A stretch of DNA of 64,000 nucleotides from NCBI RefSeq assembly GCF_030864355.1, contig NC_083395.1, positions 806,001-870,000 of the forward strand. The letters run 5' to 3'. Every line of letters starts with the position of its first letter. Within the stretch, counting starts at the first letter, position 1. A program made the position numbers and the translations under genes. Of this stretch, positions 53,575 through 64,000 are shown piece after piece. The stretch is from Cutaneotrichosporon cavernicola. Taxonomy: Eukaryota > Basidiomycota > Tremellomycetes > Trichosporonales > Trichosporonaceae. The notes beneath the pieces are model-generated. The model was not told the origin of the DNA. It was given only the letters and a program-made list of their open reading frames with translations, and made no database searches.

Positions 53575-54151
53575 GGGTGTGGGGGTGGGCGTGGGAGTGA
53601 TGGGAGAGTGTGATGGAGGTGTCTCGTGTGCACAGTGCTTGCTTGGTACCGACCAAGTGGTACCAAGTCGGCCGTCATTCTGCGGGGCCGCACGGAGACG
53701 TGAATCCGGGGTTAATTTGATCCCGCAGAGGCTTATGGAATGTGTATTAGGCCATGTCTAATGGGTCGGACGAATATGATTAGCAATTTCCCGTTTCACG
53801 TGACCTTTGGGTATTGTTCGGAAAGGGAATGATTTTTGAGGTTTCGGCTGTTGGTACAGTGGATTGTGAAGTATCGCCACCACCCAACAGACTTTCACAT
53901 CCCATCTCACCTTCCTCATCCTCCTCCTCCTCCTCTACTTGTCTCGCATCCCTCCATCCTCACTCCTCTTGCATCTCGCCTCATCCCCTTCTCCTCATCT
54001 GCAATCCCACTCGGGGACTCTCTCCATCCTCCCACTCGTTCAAAAGGGTTCTGCGTAACACCAGGCCCCCCACGGCGTCTCCCCCGCCAAACCTCACACG
54101 ACCCCCGACTTGTACTATACCCCTCCAGCCTCACCCACGACACTCTCGATT
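53575..54151. promoter_or_regulatory. Divergent promoter region, GID5 and RPO41
   Basis: These 577 bp hold both promoters. The RPO41 side is C/T-rich from about 53,900. GGTACC-like palindromes near 53,645-53,668 stand out but are not assigned. Confidence 0.45.
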
Positions 54152-57100
54152 ATGCTCCGTACCGTCAACGTCGGCGTCACACGGCGCCTCCAGGCCACGG
54201 CTGGGCCCAGGATAGCCCTCGCTCGTGGGTTCGCTTCGCCGTCCACACCCCGGTCAAAGCCGAGCGTCGCCGCCGTCGAGGCCCACGACTATGCCCCGCC
54301 CGCGTTCATGGCTACCCACCGCACCGACCCCGAGGCACACAAGTTCAACCCAATGCCATCTTACCCTCCCATGTTCCAATCCTCGCACATCGGCCTTCCT
54401 CCGCCCCTCCCCGCCACCGCCAGGGAAGACAACCAGCTCAACGCTGAGCTGTACCGCCCAACTGCGGCACTCGACACCGTATCCCTCCTCTCGATCTGCT
54501 CATCGCGACGAGAATTCGTGCCCCGCGCGTACCAGATCTTCACGGCGCTTCTGTCTGACGTCGAGAACGAGAAGGCCTTCTTGCCCAGGACACAGGTTTG
54601 GGCCAACGTCATCCACGGCGTCGCCCAGCTCTGCAAGCCGCCAACCACGATTGCGGGAGAAAAAGTCACCGACTTGTGGCAGTTCCGCACCAAGCAGCTC
54701 ATCAAGCGCTGGGAGGAGATGAACGGCTCCCCGTCCGGAGAACCCTTCCTGGAAAAGGACGGTATCTTGGTCTACCGCGCGTGGTTTACGGCACTCGTCA
54801 AGTGAGTTATCTGTGGCGCAACGCTAACGGCAGGGTGAACGGAAAGCTCGACCCCATCATCCCATACATCGAGCACCCCGCAATCGGCCTCGACACGATG
54901 GTTGCCGGTATGTCCCGCGATGACGTTACCAAGGCCCTTGAGCAGCTCAAGGTGCACGGCGCTAAGCACTTGCTGGACTGGCTTGACCTGCAAGTCAAGG
55001 AGGTGCAGGGCTTGGAGCGCAAGAAGCGCGAAATCCGTGAGAGCGACGTTGTTCCCGAGGTCAGCCCTGTGCTGGAGAAGGTCAAGACCACGAAGCGCAG
55101 CCTCTCCTCCATGCCCAAGGAGCTGCGCGGCTCTACGTCAACACACCCCGGTGCCATGCAGGCCCGTTGGACCATTGACAACCTCCGCACCGCACTCGAG
55201 CCCATCAACCAGGAGATGACCGCGTACAACCGCCAGATGGCCCTCGAGAAGGCATCGTACGCGGCAGCTGAGGCCGATCTTCAACATGCTGCCGAGCAGC
55301 TCGCGAACATTGGGCAGCAGGGTGAAGACATGCGTCTTCAGCGCAACGTGCTTCAGGGCCACATGCACCGCTGGCACGTCGCCCTAACCGATCATCTTCT
55401 GGAGGACATCCGCGGGATGACCGAGCGCGTCTTGGCGAAAGGAGACGCTGACCCGAACCCACACAAGTGGTCGGCGCAGGTCGAAATGAGGGAAAGGGAC
55501 CTCATGGTGTACCTCAACGTCCTCCCCGCTAAACGCCTTGCGCTCATCACTATTCTCGAGCTCATGCGCATGGTTGGATCTGGCGGTATCGTTGACGGTA
55601 TGAAGTCGCTCCGTGGCATGGTTGCTGTGGGCCGCGCAGTCGAGATGGAGCATCGTGCGGATGTCATCCGTTCAGTCGCTGGCGCTGACTCGACGATCTG
55701 GGCCAAGACGCTCGATCCGAACAGCAACAAGCCGACGCGTTCCAACATTGACAAGCTGTGGTCCAAGATTGGTAACGAGGTGGACGCCGAGCAGCTCTTT
55801 GAGCCTGGCGAGAACGCCACACCCCAGGAGGCCCTCCGATCGGTCTGGACACCTCCATGGTCGCAGATGGTGTGCATGGGCGTCGGCTCGTACCTCATCA
55901 AGAGCCTGATCAAGGTCAGCACTGTAACGCGACATGCCGTCGACCCAGAGACCAAGATCAAGCACTCGGAGACACAGCCAGCATTCTCGCACGGCTACGA
56001 GTACGTGCGCGGCAAGAAGCTGGGCGTTATCAAGGTCAACCCGGCAATTGCTACGCGCCTCGGCCAAGACAGTGTTCGCCAGGTGATCCACCCCAAGCAC
56101 CTTCCAATGCTTGTCGAGCCCCGCAAGTGGACCCACTGGGACGAAGGCATGTACCTCAGCACCAACGTTGAGATTATGCGTTTCAAGGACTCGATCGAGC
56201 AGAAGAATCACATTGCCAAGGCCAGCAGGGAAGGCCACCTTGAGGCCGTGTTCCATGGACTCGAGGTCCTGTCGGGGACGCCCTGGCGCATCAACCGCAA
56301 AGTGTTTGACACGGTGCTTGAGGCGTGGAACAGTGGTGACGGCATCGCCGATATCCCCGCGGCACCCGACAAGTGCGACTACACCATGCCTGAGAAGCCC
56401 GCGAACGCTTCAACGGACCCCGGCGCGCGTGCGGCATACCATGAGCGTATGAAGGCCGTCATGCTGCAGCAAAAGAAGGACCACGGCGAGCGCTGCAAGT
56501 TCAACTACAACCTCGAGATTGCCCGTGCGTATCTCAACGACGTGTTCTACATCCCCCACAACATGGACTTCCGCGGCCGTGCATACCCTATCCCGCCACA
56601 CTTGTCTCCTGTCGGTGACGACCTGTGTCGTGGCCTCCTCACCTTCGGTACCAGCAAGCCGCTCGGCAAGACTGGTCTCAAGTGGCTGCAGATCCAGCTG
56701 GCCAACGTCTACGGCTTTGACAAAGCGAGCTTTGAGGAGCGTGCGCAGTTTGCACGTGACCATGAAGCCGACATCTTTGATTCGGCGGATAACCCGCTGA
56801 ACGGCAAGCGCTGGTGGCTCGAGGCTGAGGACCCTTGGCAGTGCCTCGCAACGTGCTTCGACCTCGCCGCGGCCCTCCGCTCGACTAACCCGGAAGCCTA
56901 CGAATCATCTATTCCCATTCACCAGGACGGCACCTGTAACGGTATGCAGCACTACGCTGCCCTCGGCGGTGACGTGCGTGGAGCCAAGGCTGTCAACCTC
57001 GAGCGTGGTGACCGCCCGGCCGACATTTACACCGGTGTTGCCGATCTTGTGAACGCAGCGATCGAGGAAGACCGCAAGGCTGGCCTGCCCATGGCGCTCC

Positions 57101-58284
57101 TGATCGAGGGCGAACTTGGTCGCAAGGTCGTCAAGCAGACAGTCATGACAACCGTGTACGGTGTGACCTTCATCGGAGCTCGCGAGCAGATCGCGCGCCA
57201 GCTTGTCGCCCGTGGCGGCATCCATGCCGAGGACATCTACCCTGTCTCGGCTTACGTCGCTCGCAAGGTCCTCGCATCGATCGGTGACCTGTTCTCTGGA
57301 GCTCGTGCGATCCAGGACTGGCTCACGCTCTGTGCGCGTCTTATCGCCCGTTCGATCCCCGAATCGCGCCTGATCCAGGCAACCGACACCACCGAGGTGC
57401 CCGTAAGGGGGGCCCGCAAGAAGGACGGCGAAACGGGCACAAGGGGGCGCAGGGAACAGACCAAGGCCAAGAACCTGGCAAAGGAACTGATGACTGCTGT
57501 TGCATGGACGACTCCGCTCGGCCTCCCTGTTGTCCAGCCGTACCGCAAGGGCGCCAAGAAGCAGGTCATGACTTCGCTGCAGACGGTGTATATCACGGAC
57601 CCTCACCAGATGACCGAGGTCGCCCCTATGAAGCAGGCGACGGCGTTCCCCCCGAACTACATCCATTCGCTGGACGCGACGCATATGCTCCTTACAGCGG
57701 CAGCTTGTAACATGGAGGGTGTCACGTTTGCGTCGGTGCACGACTCGTACTGGACGCACGCATCCACGGTCGAGCAGATGAGTGACAAGATTCGCGACCA
57801 GTTTATCCACCTTCACTCGAACGACCTCATTGGAATGCTCCGCAACGATTTCCTGGAGGCGTACGGCAACCACGCCATCCCCGTGAGCAACGCACGTCTG
57901 ATCGAGTCGGCCAAGGAGCGCAGCAGCGAACGCGTGGCAGCTGGTGGTCTCTCCGGCCGAGCTGCACCGGCCGTGTATGGCGCCCAGCCCAAGGTCGCAA
58001 TGGCGGCTGGCGACGTGGCTGCCGAAGTGGCCGACGCGTACAAGGAGACGGAGGAGGACGACGGCGCCGAGCCCGAGGCGGACGACGACATTGGGACCAA
58101 GGACGACTCGGCGGCGATGCTTAGCCCATCCGAACTGGCCGAGTTCGCGCCATACTCGAACAACGACGAGGTCGTGGTCAACGGTGTCAGGTTTGTCAAG
58201 CTCAGCGCACTCCTGCCCCCGACCCCGCCCCGCGGCCAGTTCGACGTCGAGCGCATCCGCGAATCGGCGTACTTCTTCTCGTAA
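54152..58284 (+). CDS. RPO41: Mitochondrial DNA-directed RNA polymerase
   Basis: Exons 54152-54801 and 54834-58284 give 1,366 residues. The Met at 54152 starts an Arg-rich presequence (MLRTVNVGVTRRLQ); an upstream in-frame codon at 54110 lacks such a signal. A long N-terminal extension leads to the single-subunit, T7-like polymerase fold. Seen in order: NMDFRGRAYPIPPHLSPVGD, motif A HQDGTCNGMQHYAALGGD near 912, the O-helix region KQTVMTTVYGVTFIGAR, PPNYIHSLDATHM and motif C SVHDSYWTHA near 1,184, with catalytic Asp in A and C. The end GQFDVERIRESAYFFS is typical. An extra stretch of about 100 residues, acidic and Ala/Glu-rich, sits between motif C and this end. It transcribes mitochondrial DNA together with factor Mtf1. 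The single intron is 32 nt. Confidence 0.97.
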
Positions 58285-59995
58285 GCGCTACCCACCACGA
58301 GTGCAGTGAGCGATCGATCGCCACGCAGCGCCCTGCCACGACCCCCGTCGCATGCGCACCCTAGAGTTTCGCGATCGAACTGGACAACCAATCTGCCGGT
58401 TGTGCCAGAGCCACTCCAGGTATCTAGAACACCACTCCGCCTCGCGCGGTAGGATTTGTACGCATTGTCTGTAAGCATTTATCTGCATGCATAACCATTC
58501 TTCCGGAGATCGGGAGGGGAGAGTTTGCGAGTGCCTCAAGCGAGTCAGAGATTTTTGTTGCTGTATGCCACTCGTGCGTGTGTGTCAAGCTCTCTGGCCT
58601 CACTGAGGTACCAGATCCATTGGCGCGGGTCAGATTGACAGAGATAGTCGCTGGCCGGCCCCCTTGATCCCAATCCCAGTGGCAGAACCAAACCTACCAA
58701 AGCAGACATAAGATGTCGACTGGGTAGATTAGTTTTGGGCCTCCAAATTCAACAATTCAACCCTTGGCGCCGCCTCAAAAACAAAAACAGATCGAAACTG
58801 AGTCCTTTGTTTCTTTTACGCAATTCCGCGCTTCCTGCGCGATTTTCTTGCGCTATATTCTTTCAACTCAGGTCCATTGTTATTGGGGATGACAGTACGT
58901 CATAGAGAGATATCGCTTCGATCCCGTTGTGAGTCCAGCCCTTCGAGCTCTCCGGTAGCCGTGCACAACCGTCTGGTCGTACGGAAATGTATCTCCCGTC
59001 TGAAGAATAGAAAGCCGCAAGACTGGCGGGTGTGGGGTGTGGGCGAGTTGTACCCTTGTTTGGAGCGAGCTAAAGTCAAGTACTAGGTACAACACGGCGC
59101 GATCGGGGCTGATGACGTCGCTTGCTGTTGCTCCATGCAAGCATGATGCATGAGCACGCTGTGAATGCACAGCCTGACGTCGATGCTGAACAATGCAAGT
59201 CGCCGATTGGGGGCCGCGTGCTGGCATGCGGGATTGTGGTGCGGATTTCAGGTCCAATTATCTCAGATCAACAGAAGAGCGTGTGGTGAAGGCCCTGCGT
59301 CGTTGAGTGCTGCGGCGCCCGTGACGGGGCCTGCGGGCGCCGCAGCATATGTCGCCGAAGCGAGTGAGGTGTTGAGGGCTCGGAGAACCATTTGGTCTCC
59401 GTCTTTACTTTTACTTTACTTGTCGGTTCGCTCGCGTTCCTCTCGGGCTTGTCGGTTGGATGAGAGATCTAAAAGTTGCGTCATTTGATTCCGCTGGACC
59501 CCTGAATGTGACTCGTTTGGACCAAAGCATGCCATGTACATGGGGGTGATGACAGGGAGATTCAGGGATCGAGTGTTGGGGATTGCACCATAATCTGCCC
59601 TATGCCCTGGGGGAGGGAAGGGTTAACCGCCTGTCGTTTTCAACTGGATCTGCTCAGGTTCCGCACCTGGTGCTATTCTTCGATGAACGTGTGGACCTCG
59701 TTTGAAACCCCTTTTGCACTGCATTTTAGTACGGTTGCTATCGCTTGCCTTTTCCCCTTGCCCCTCTCAACCTTCCCCATCCTCCCCATCCTCCCACTCC
59801 GCCCACCCTCGATTCACACCCATTCATTCACACCACCTGGCCTCTTCTGCATCCTTCATCATCCCATTTACTACTTCTTCTTCGTCTTGATCAAGACACC
59901 CTTCTCTTCCTTGTACACATCAAAGAGAAACCAACTCCCATAGCTACTGCCAGTCGGCCACAAATCCGTTGGGCAACCCCCACCCTCCCTCACCC
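58285..59995. other. Intergenic region, 1.7 kb
   Basis: No supported gene. The right 250 bases are strongly C/T-rich and are probably the leader of the zinc-finger gene. The long upstream region is in keeping with a regulated transcription factor gene. Confidence 0.5.
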
Positions 59996-61270
59996 ATGTC
60001 CTCTCCTGTCTACCTCGCCTCGCCCGAAGCGCAGCAGCTAATCCGCAAGCACGCCGCTGCCAGCAACCTTCCTTCCCCCCCTCTTTCCGTCTCTGACGAC
60101 GGCCACCTTCTCGACTTTGACGCTTCCGACTTGTCGTTTGACGTTGGTGCCACCCCCGAGTCGACTGCACTCGTGTCTCCCAAGTCGTCGACCATCTCCC
60201 CCGTCCACGCGGTCGGGCCTTCCTTTACCTTTGAGCCACTCGCTCCCTGTGTCCCTCAGATCTCCCCGATCTCGTCAACACCCACTCAGGGCACTGGTTC
60301 AACCGCCGAAGCCTTAAGCCAGCACCACCTCGAGCGCTACCTTCACTACAAGGCACTCGCCGCTCAGGCCACCGCCGACGCCAACCTCGCCTCACTCCAG
60401 CTCATCAACATCAACGCTGGTGTTATGACTGTCCCGGACATGAACAACAACGACATGATGAAGCAGAACATGCTCGCGCTCCAGGCTCAGTCGGGTCAGC
60501 CCACTTATGCCGACGGCAACGTCGGCCAGCAGCAACAGCATAGCTTTTGGAACACGACCCTTCAGATCCAGCAGCGCGCACACCAGCAGGCAATCAACGC
60601 TCACGCTGCTGCCAATGCCCACCTCCAGGCTCATGCCAACGCCAATGCCAACGCTGCGCAGCACAACCTGTCGATGGGCACCTACTATATGACGCCCACC
60701 CACCTCCAACAGCCGCTGAGCGCCGGTGCCATGGCACAGCCCATGGCACAGCCTCCGTCCCTCTGGTCCCGCGAGTCGGTATCCACCTCCGTCTCTGGTG
60801 GCTCGCCTCCTTATCTCTCCACTCCGATCTACCCCTCCAACGGCCTTGCTCTCCCCACCATCACTGGCGACGACGACATGGAGGAGGACGAGCTCGTTTC
60901 CGACGGCAAGATGTCCTCGTCTACCTCGGTCACTAACCTCCACGGCGGCGGCCGCGGGTACGTTCCGGGCAAGACGCCGGACGACCCGCGCAAGCGCCAC
61001 AAGTGCAACGTCTGCGGCCGCGGCTTTGCCCGTGCATTCAACCTCAAGTCGCACATGCACACGCACGACCCCGGTCGCCCGAAGCCTCACCAGTGCCCGC
61101 ACTCGATGTGCAAGCGTTCGTTCTCGCGTCTCCATGACCTCGAGCGACACCGCCAGGGTATCCACTCCGACGGCCCCCTCGTCGACGCCAAGCGCCAGGG
61201 CGTTTCGCCGTCGGTAGTCCGCGCGCAGAGCCGCATGCGCTCGCGCGCCGAGTCGGGCGGCCTCATCTGA
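59996..61270 (+). CDS. C2H2 zinc-finger transcription factor, Crz1-like
   Basis: A single exon encodes 424 residues from an ATG preceded by CCC. The first 310 residues are Ser/Pro-, Gln-, Asn- and Ala-rich with short repeats (NAHAAANAHLQAHANANA), as in activation domains. Two C2H2 fingers lie near residues 338-392: CNVCGRGFARAFNLKSHMHT and, after an unusual linker PGRPKPHQ, CPHSMCKRSFSRLHDLERHR ending in a histidine pair. The FARAFNLKSHM and FSRLHDLERH pattern is like calcineurin-responsive Crz1 factors, but I do not see a clear PxIxIT docking site, so the label is tentative. An Arg-rich end (RAQSRMRSRAESGG) may help nuclear entry. Family certain, orthology not. Confidence 0.85.
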   Translation: MSSPVYLASPEAQQLIRKHAAASNLPSPPLSVSDDGHLLDFDASDLSFDVGATPESTALVSPKSSTISPVHAVGPSFTFEPLAPCVPQISPISSTPTQGTGSTAEALSQHHLERYLHYKALAAQATADANLASLQLININAGVMTVPDMNNNDMMKQNMLALQAQSGQPTYADGNVGQQQQHSFWNTTLQIQQRAHQQAINAHAAANAHLQAHANANANAAQHNLSMGTYYMTPTHLQQPLSAGAMAQPMAQPPSLWSRESVSTSVSGGSPPYLSTPIYPSNGLALPTITGDDDMEEDELVSDGKMSSSTSVTNLHGGGRGYVPGKTPDDPRKRHKCNVCGRGFARAFNLKSHMHTHDPGRPKPHQCPHSMCKRSFSRLHDLERHRQGIHSDGPLVDAKRQGVSPSVVRAQSRMRSRAESGGLI

Positions 61271-62955
61271 GGCTCGCCTGTGCTCTGGGATGTCGGCAGC
61301 TCTTAATTGCAGCCGGTCGCCATCCCTCCCACCCACTCGTTGAAATTGGCAAGCTACACGCTGTCCACCACCTCTCTCTTATCCTCTCCTGGCTCTACCT
61401 ATTGAGTCATACCGAGTCCCCCATCGTCTTCTCTCCCACTGTCCAAATTGCAGCGCCGCCGCATCAGCGGCAGAGAAACGAGGACCTTCGCTACGCGAAG
61501 GCATGGACCAAGGGTATGACGGCTCGAAAGCCAGCAAACTCCAACTCTTCCTCACCACCATCACCCTGAACACTCCCTCCCTTTCACAGACTTGCAGTTT
61601 TTACTTCTGTCTAGACTCCGTTCATCGCATCCGCCATCCGCTCTCCACCCTGCCTACCCTACCTCCGACCACAGAATTCAAGACCGCCTCAACCATCCCG
61701 CGAACCGCTACTACCTGCCTTGCAGGCGTGGCGTCTAGCCTAGTGATAGGTTCCTGCGCCGTCTCGAGCTGTGCTTCCGTTCCGTAGCCTGTTCCGTTGC
61801 TGTGTAGACATGTACGATAGAACCCTATGAAAATCTTGAAAATCAAAGGTGTGCGTTGGCGGGGACTGCATGCATCGGTGATGGGTGACGCACCGTTGCT
61901 GATGCTGTCTGTACGCTGACCAAGCTGCCACGCTGCCAAGCTGCCAAGCTGCCAAGCTGCCGAGCTGCCAAGCTGCCGAGCATGTCGAGCAATGTAGATT
62001 GGCACCGCTGAGCAAAGCTGAGCATGTGGCAGTGCAATGTGGCCTTGATTCACAGCTGGGCATGCAGATCTACAGATCAAGATGGACGTGCGTGTGCCGC
62101 TGTTTCAATTTTGGTGCCATTCCTGATGGCAACCGCAGCAACGCCCCGTTGCTGCGAGCCAGCCCTGTAAGCGGCCGGCAGTGCGCAAGTGTGGAAACCA
62201 GATGAGTTGCGCCTCCATATTGTCAGAGCATTAGCCGGCGGCTGCCGGCCACGGCCAAGTACGGCATCCAAGTGCGACCTGCGGCTGGCTGAAGTGCCAC
62301 TGTCACTCGGGTATGATCGGACCCACCCCCCCTCAACCTTAACCCCTCCTGCTCAGATTCCAAACTCACCACGTGGTATATTCCCGAGGTTTTGGCGGAC
62401 CCGGACCCGGAGGCGGATGTTGACAGAGCTCATGTCCTAAGCGGGTCTCGTCATGCTGGTCAGCAGGCCCCAGTCACCCAAAAAGCTAACTGGCAGGAAT
62501 ACAACAAGCCTTGCCACCAGATCGTGGGCTATCTCGGCGTCTTCAAAGACCGCACTCAAGACTCAAGACTCACGCATAAAGACAACGACGGGCTTCTTTC
62601 AACTCGCCTTTAATCTCTGACTTGAGACTTGCTAGAGGCGAGGATGTGGATGTGGATGTGAAAGTGGACGGGGACGTGCGGAAGTACGGCTCGGTGTCGG
62701 TGATCGGACACCGGGCCGCTAAGTCCGGGCGGGGTTGTAGATCACTGGACATGCATACTAATATTGTTTTTTGATTTTGTCAAGCTGGATAAGGCGACTG
62801 GGACGCCCGCTACGATCTATACCATCTATATCGCAGACTAGAGTAGAGAACGACGACAGCGTAAGATATTGCGCTGATAAGCAACACGACAACACAAAAA
62901 CAAAACGTCGCAGACGCAGGGAAATAAACCCCTCTCCAGATCGCAAGCTCGCAAG
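61271..62955. other. Intergenic region, 1.7 kb
   Basis: This lies between two zinc-finger genes in the same direction. It contains an 8-nt minisatellite, a short perfect hairpin at 61485-61501 and no supported gene. Confidence 0.5.
61921..61980. repeat. 8-nt minisatellite, about seven units
   Basis: Units of CAAGCTGC repeat in tandem, with CACGCTGC and CGAGCTGC variants. The period is eight, so any overlapping reading frame shifts through Leu-Gly-Ser-Leu-Ala-Ala-Trp-Gln-like words, an artefact. Confidence 0.9.
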
Positions 62956-64000
62956 ATGGACTCGAATGCAGACTCGCTCGCCAACTCGCCCGATGCTGGG
63001 CCATCACGCACCCTCGTGTGCGAGTGTGGGCGGCGGTTTACGCGTATCGAGAACCTGCGCCGACACCAGCGTAACCGTGAGTAACAGACTCTGTGCCAAC
63101 CCTCTCCCCCAACCCTCTCCCCCAACCCTCTCCCCCAACCCTCTCCCCCAACCCAACCCCCTAACCCCAGATGAAGAGAGCAAGCTCTCGTGCCCAACAT
63201 GCGGGCGCACCTTCCGCCGTCCCGATGTATTGAAACGTCACATGCGTACCCATCGGGGAGGGAGCGAATCATCCCATCTCTCCCGATCCCGAAGTCGAGG
63301 AGCTAGCGCAGGTCCCTCATCACGCAGCCCGCCCTGTCCTGGCCCGCCCCAGTTATCACTTCTAATGGGCAGTCAACCCAACGACGTAGCCCTACCACCA
63401 GTAGGCGGACCACTGAGTGCGCCCCCAACCGTACCGCCAAACTTTGGGGTCCTGCAACCAGGCGTTGCCTTGGAGGCGGTCATGCATGCGTCAGCACACG
63501 AAAGGGGCCGACCATGGCCCTCAACTCTCCCATATATCCCTTATCGACCATTACTGGAGCCCACGAGCCCGCTCGACCTGTGGCTCCCAGAGTTCCGTTC
63601 ACTCGCCGAAGACGAAGATGAAGACGAGAGTGAGGAAGAGGACGCAGAGGACGAGGGATCGGAAATGGGTGTTTGGGATGGAGCTGTTGCCCGCGCTTCG
63701 ATTCAAGGATACGCTTATCCCCCCCTCGCACCACGGTTAGCGGGAGACGCAGTACAGACCGAGGGGGAGTGGCATATCACTTCTGACGGGGCAGCGTGGC
63801 TCACAGAAGAGGTGTATCTCCGCACCAAGGCTTGGTGTGTTTCTGAGCGCACTATTCGGTGGCCCGACCTGTCCACAGCCAACTACTTGATAAACAGTGA
63901 GTGGCGGCGGCAACAGAACGGGAGACAGAAATAGAGCTTGGGGGTTATTAAAGCGTATGGAACTGACGGCAGCCCACTTTGAACGCGTCGAGCCCCAATT
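62956..64000 (+). CDS. Zinc-finger transcription factor, C2H2 plus probable fungal-specific domain (cut by right edge)
   Basis: Exons 62956-63076, 63171-63896 and 63973 onward stay in frame to the edge. Two C2H2 fingers are near the N-terminus: CECGRRFTRIENLRRHQRNH, completed across the first intron, and CPTCGRTFRRPDVLKRHMRT. A Ser/Pro-rich linker and a strongly acidic run (near 63,610-63,665) follow. The region TANYLINTHFERVEPQ, created by splicing the last intron, matches the opening of the fungal-specific transcription factor domain that C2H2/Fungal_trans regulators carry. Without splicing the frame stops at 63934 inside the intron. The first intron (94 nt) contains a 13-nt pyrimidine repeat. 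The target genes cannot be inferred. Confidence 0.8.
63096..63147 (+). repeat. 13-nt pyrimidine repeat, four units, inside an intron
   Basis: Four perfect copies of CCAACCCTCTCCC in tandem, followed by degenerate copies up to the branch motif CTAAC. They fill most of the first intron of the zinc-finger gene. Confidence 0.95.

Noticed and set aside
57504..57710. Small frames overlapping RPO41 on both strands
   Set aside because: Shadows of the polymerase coding sequence, which has all its motifs in one frame.
1..64000. tRNA, 5S rRNA, CRISPR and viral sequences
   Set aside because: No TPsiC-like box with a matching arm, no rRNA signature, no spaced direct repeats and no viral protein motif was seen by eye; covariance-model searches would be needed for certainty.

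Overview
The window is a nuclear contig piece from a fungus, most likely a basidiomycetous yeast of the Tremellomycetes. Trichosporonales is my best guess, from style only. The coding DNA is GC-rich, genes are dense on both strands, and most are split by very short introns. Several of these introns are only 30-36 nt. Most end in a CTGAC or CTAAC branch-point-like motif placed a fixed few bases before the AG. All exon structures here were assembled by eye from splice signals, frame continuity and protein family motifs. In every complete gene the joined exons keep one frame with no internal stop.

Left third (1-25,000): a partial Ser/Pro-rich gene runs off the left edge on the minus strand, followed by 5.4 kb without a convincing gene. 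Next come a casein kinase I, a short-chain dehydrogenase/reductase, and a 6.9-kb intronless gene for a giant helical protein that is tentatively UNC80-like. A minus-strand kinase has HED in place of HRD. A wrecked MFS transporter pseudogene and an FHIT-family dinucleoside polyphosphate hydrolase follow. Two adjacent, strongly diverged paralogs of a family I do not recognise close this part.

Middle (25,000-47,000): a BUR1/CDK9-like cyclin-dependent kinase with long disordered tails, and a single-pass membrane protein with a Ser/Thr/Pro-rich outer domain. Then comes a divergent pair sharing a 323-bp promoter: GPI13 (GPI ethanolamine phosphate transferase) and a CLPTM1-family membrane protein. 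After these lie an HMT1/ABCB6-type ABC half-transporter, an Sso-type syntaxin with two tiny 5' exons, EMC7, and an unrecognised, possibly mitochondrial protein.

Right third (47,000-64,000): an NmrA-like NAD(P)-binding protein with a short relic of a paralog just downstream, gamma-glutamyltransferase, the GID ubiquitin-ligase armadillo subunit Gid5/ARMC8, and mitochondrial RNA polymerase Rpo41. Two C2H2 transcription factor genes end the window; the second is cut by the right edge.

Most of this is ordinary housekeeping content. The membrane and secretory genes (GPI13, CLPTM1, Sso, EMC7) form a loose group, and the GPI13/CLPTM1 pair is the only arrangement that clearly suggests shared function. 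No rRNA, tRNA, CRISPR array or intact transposon was recognised.
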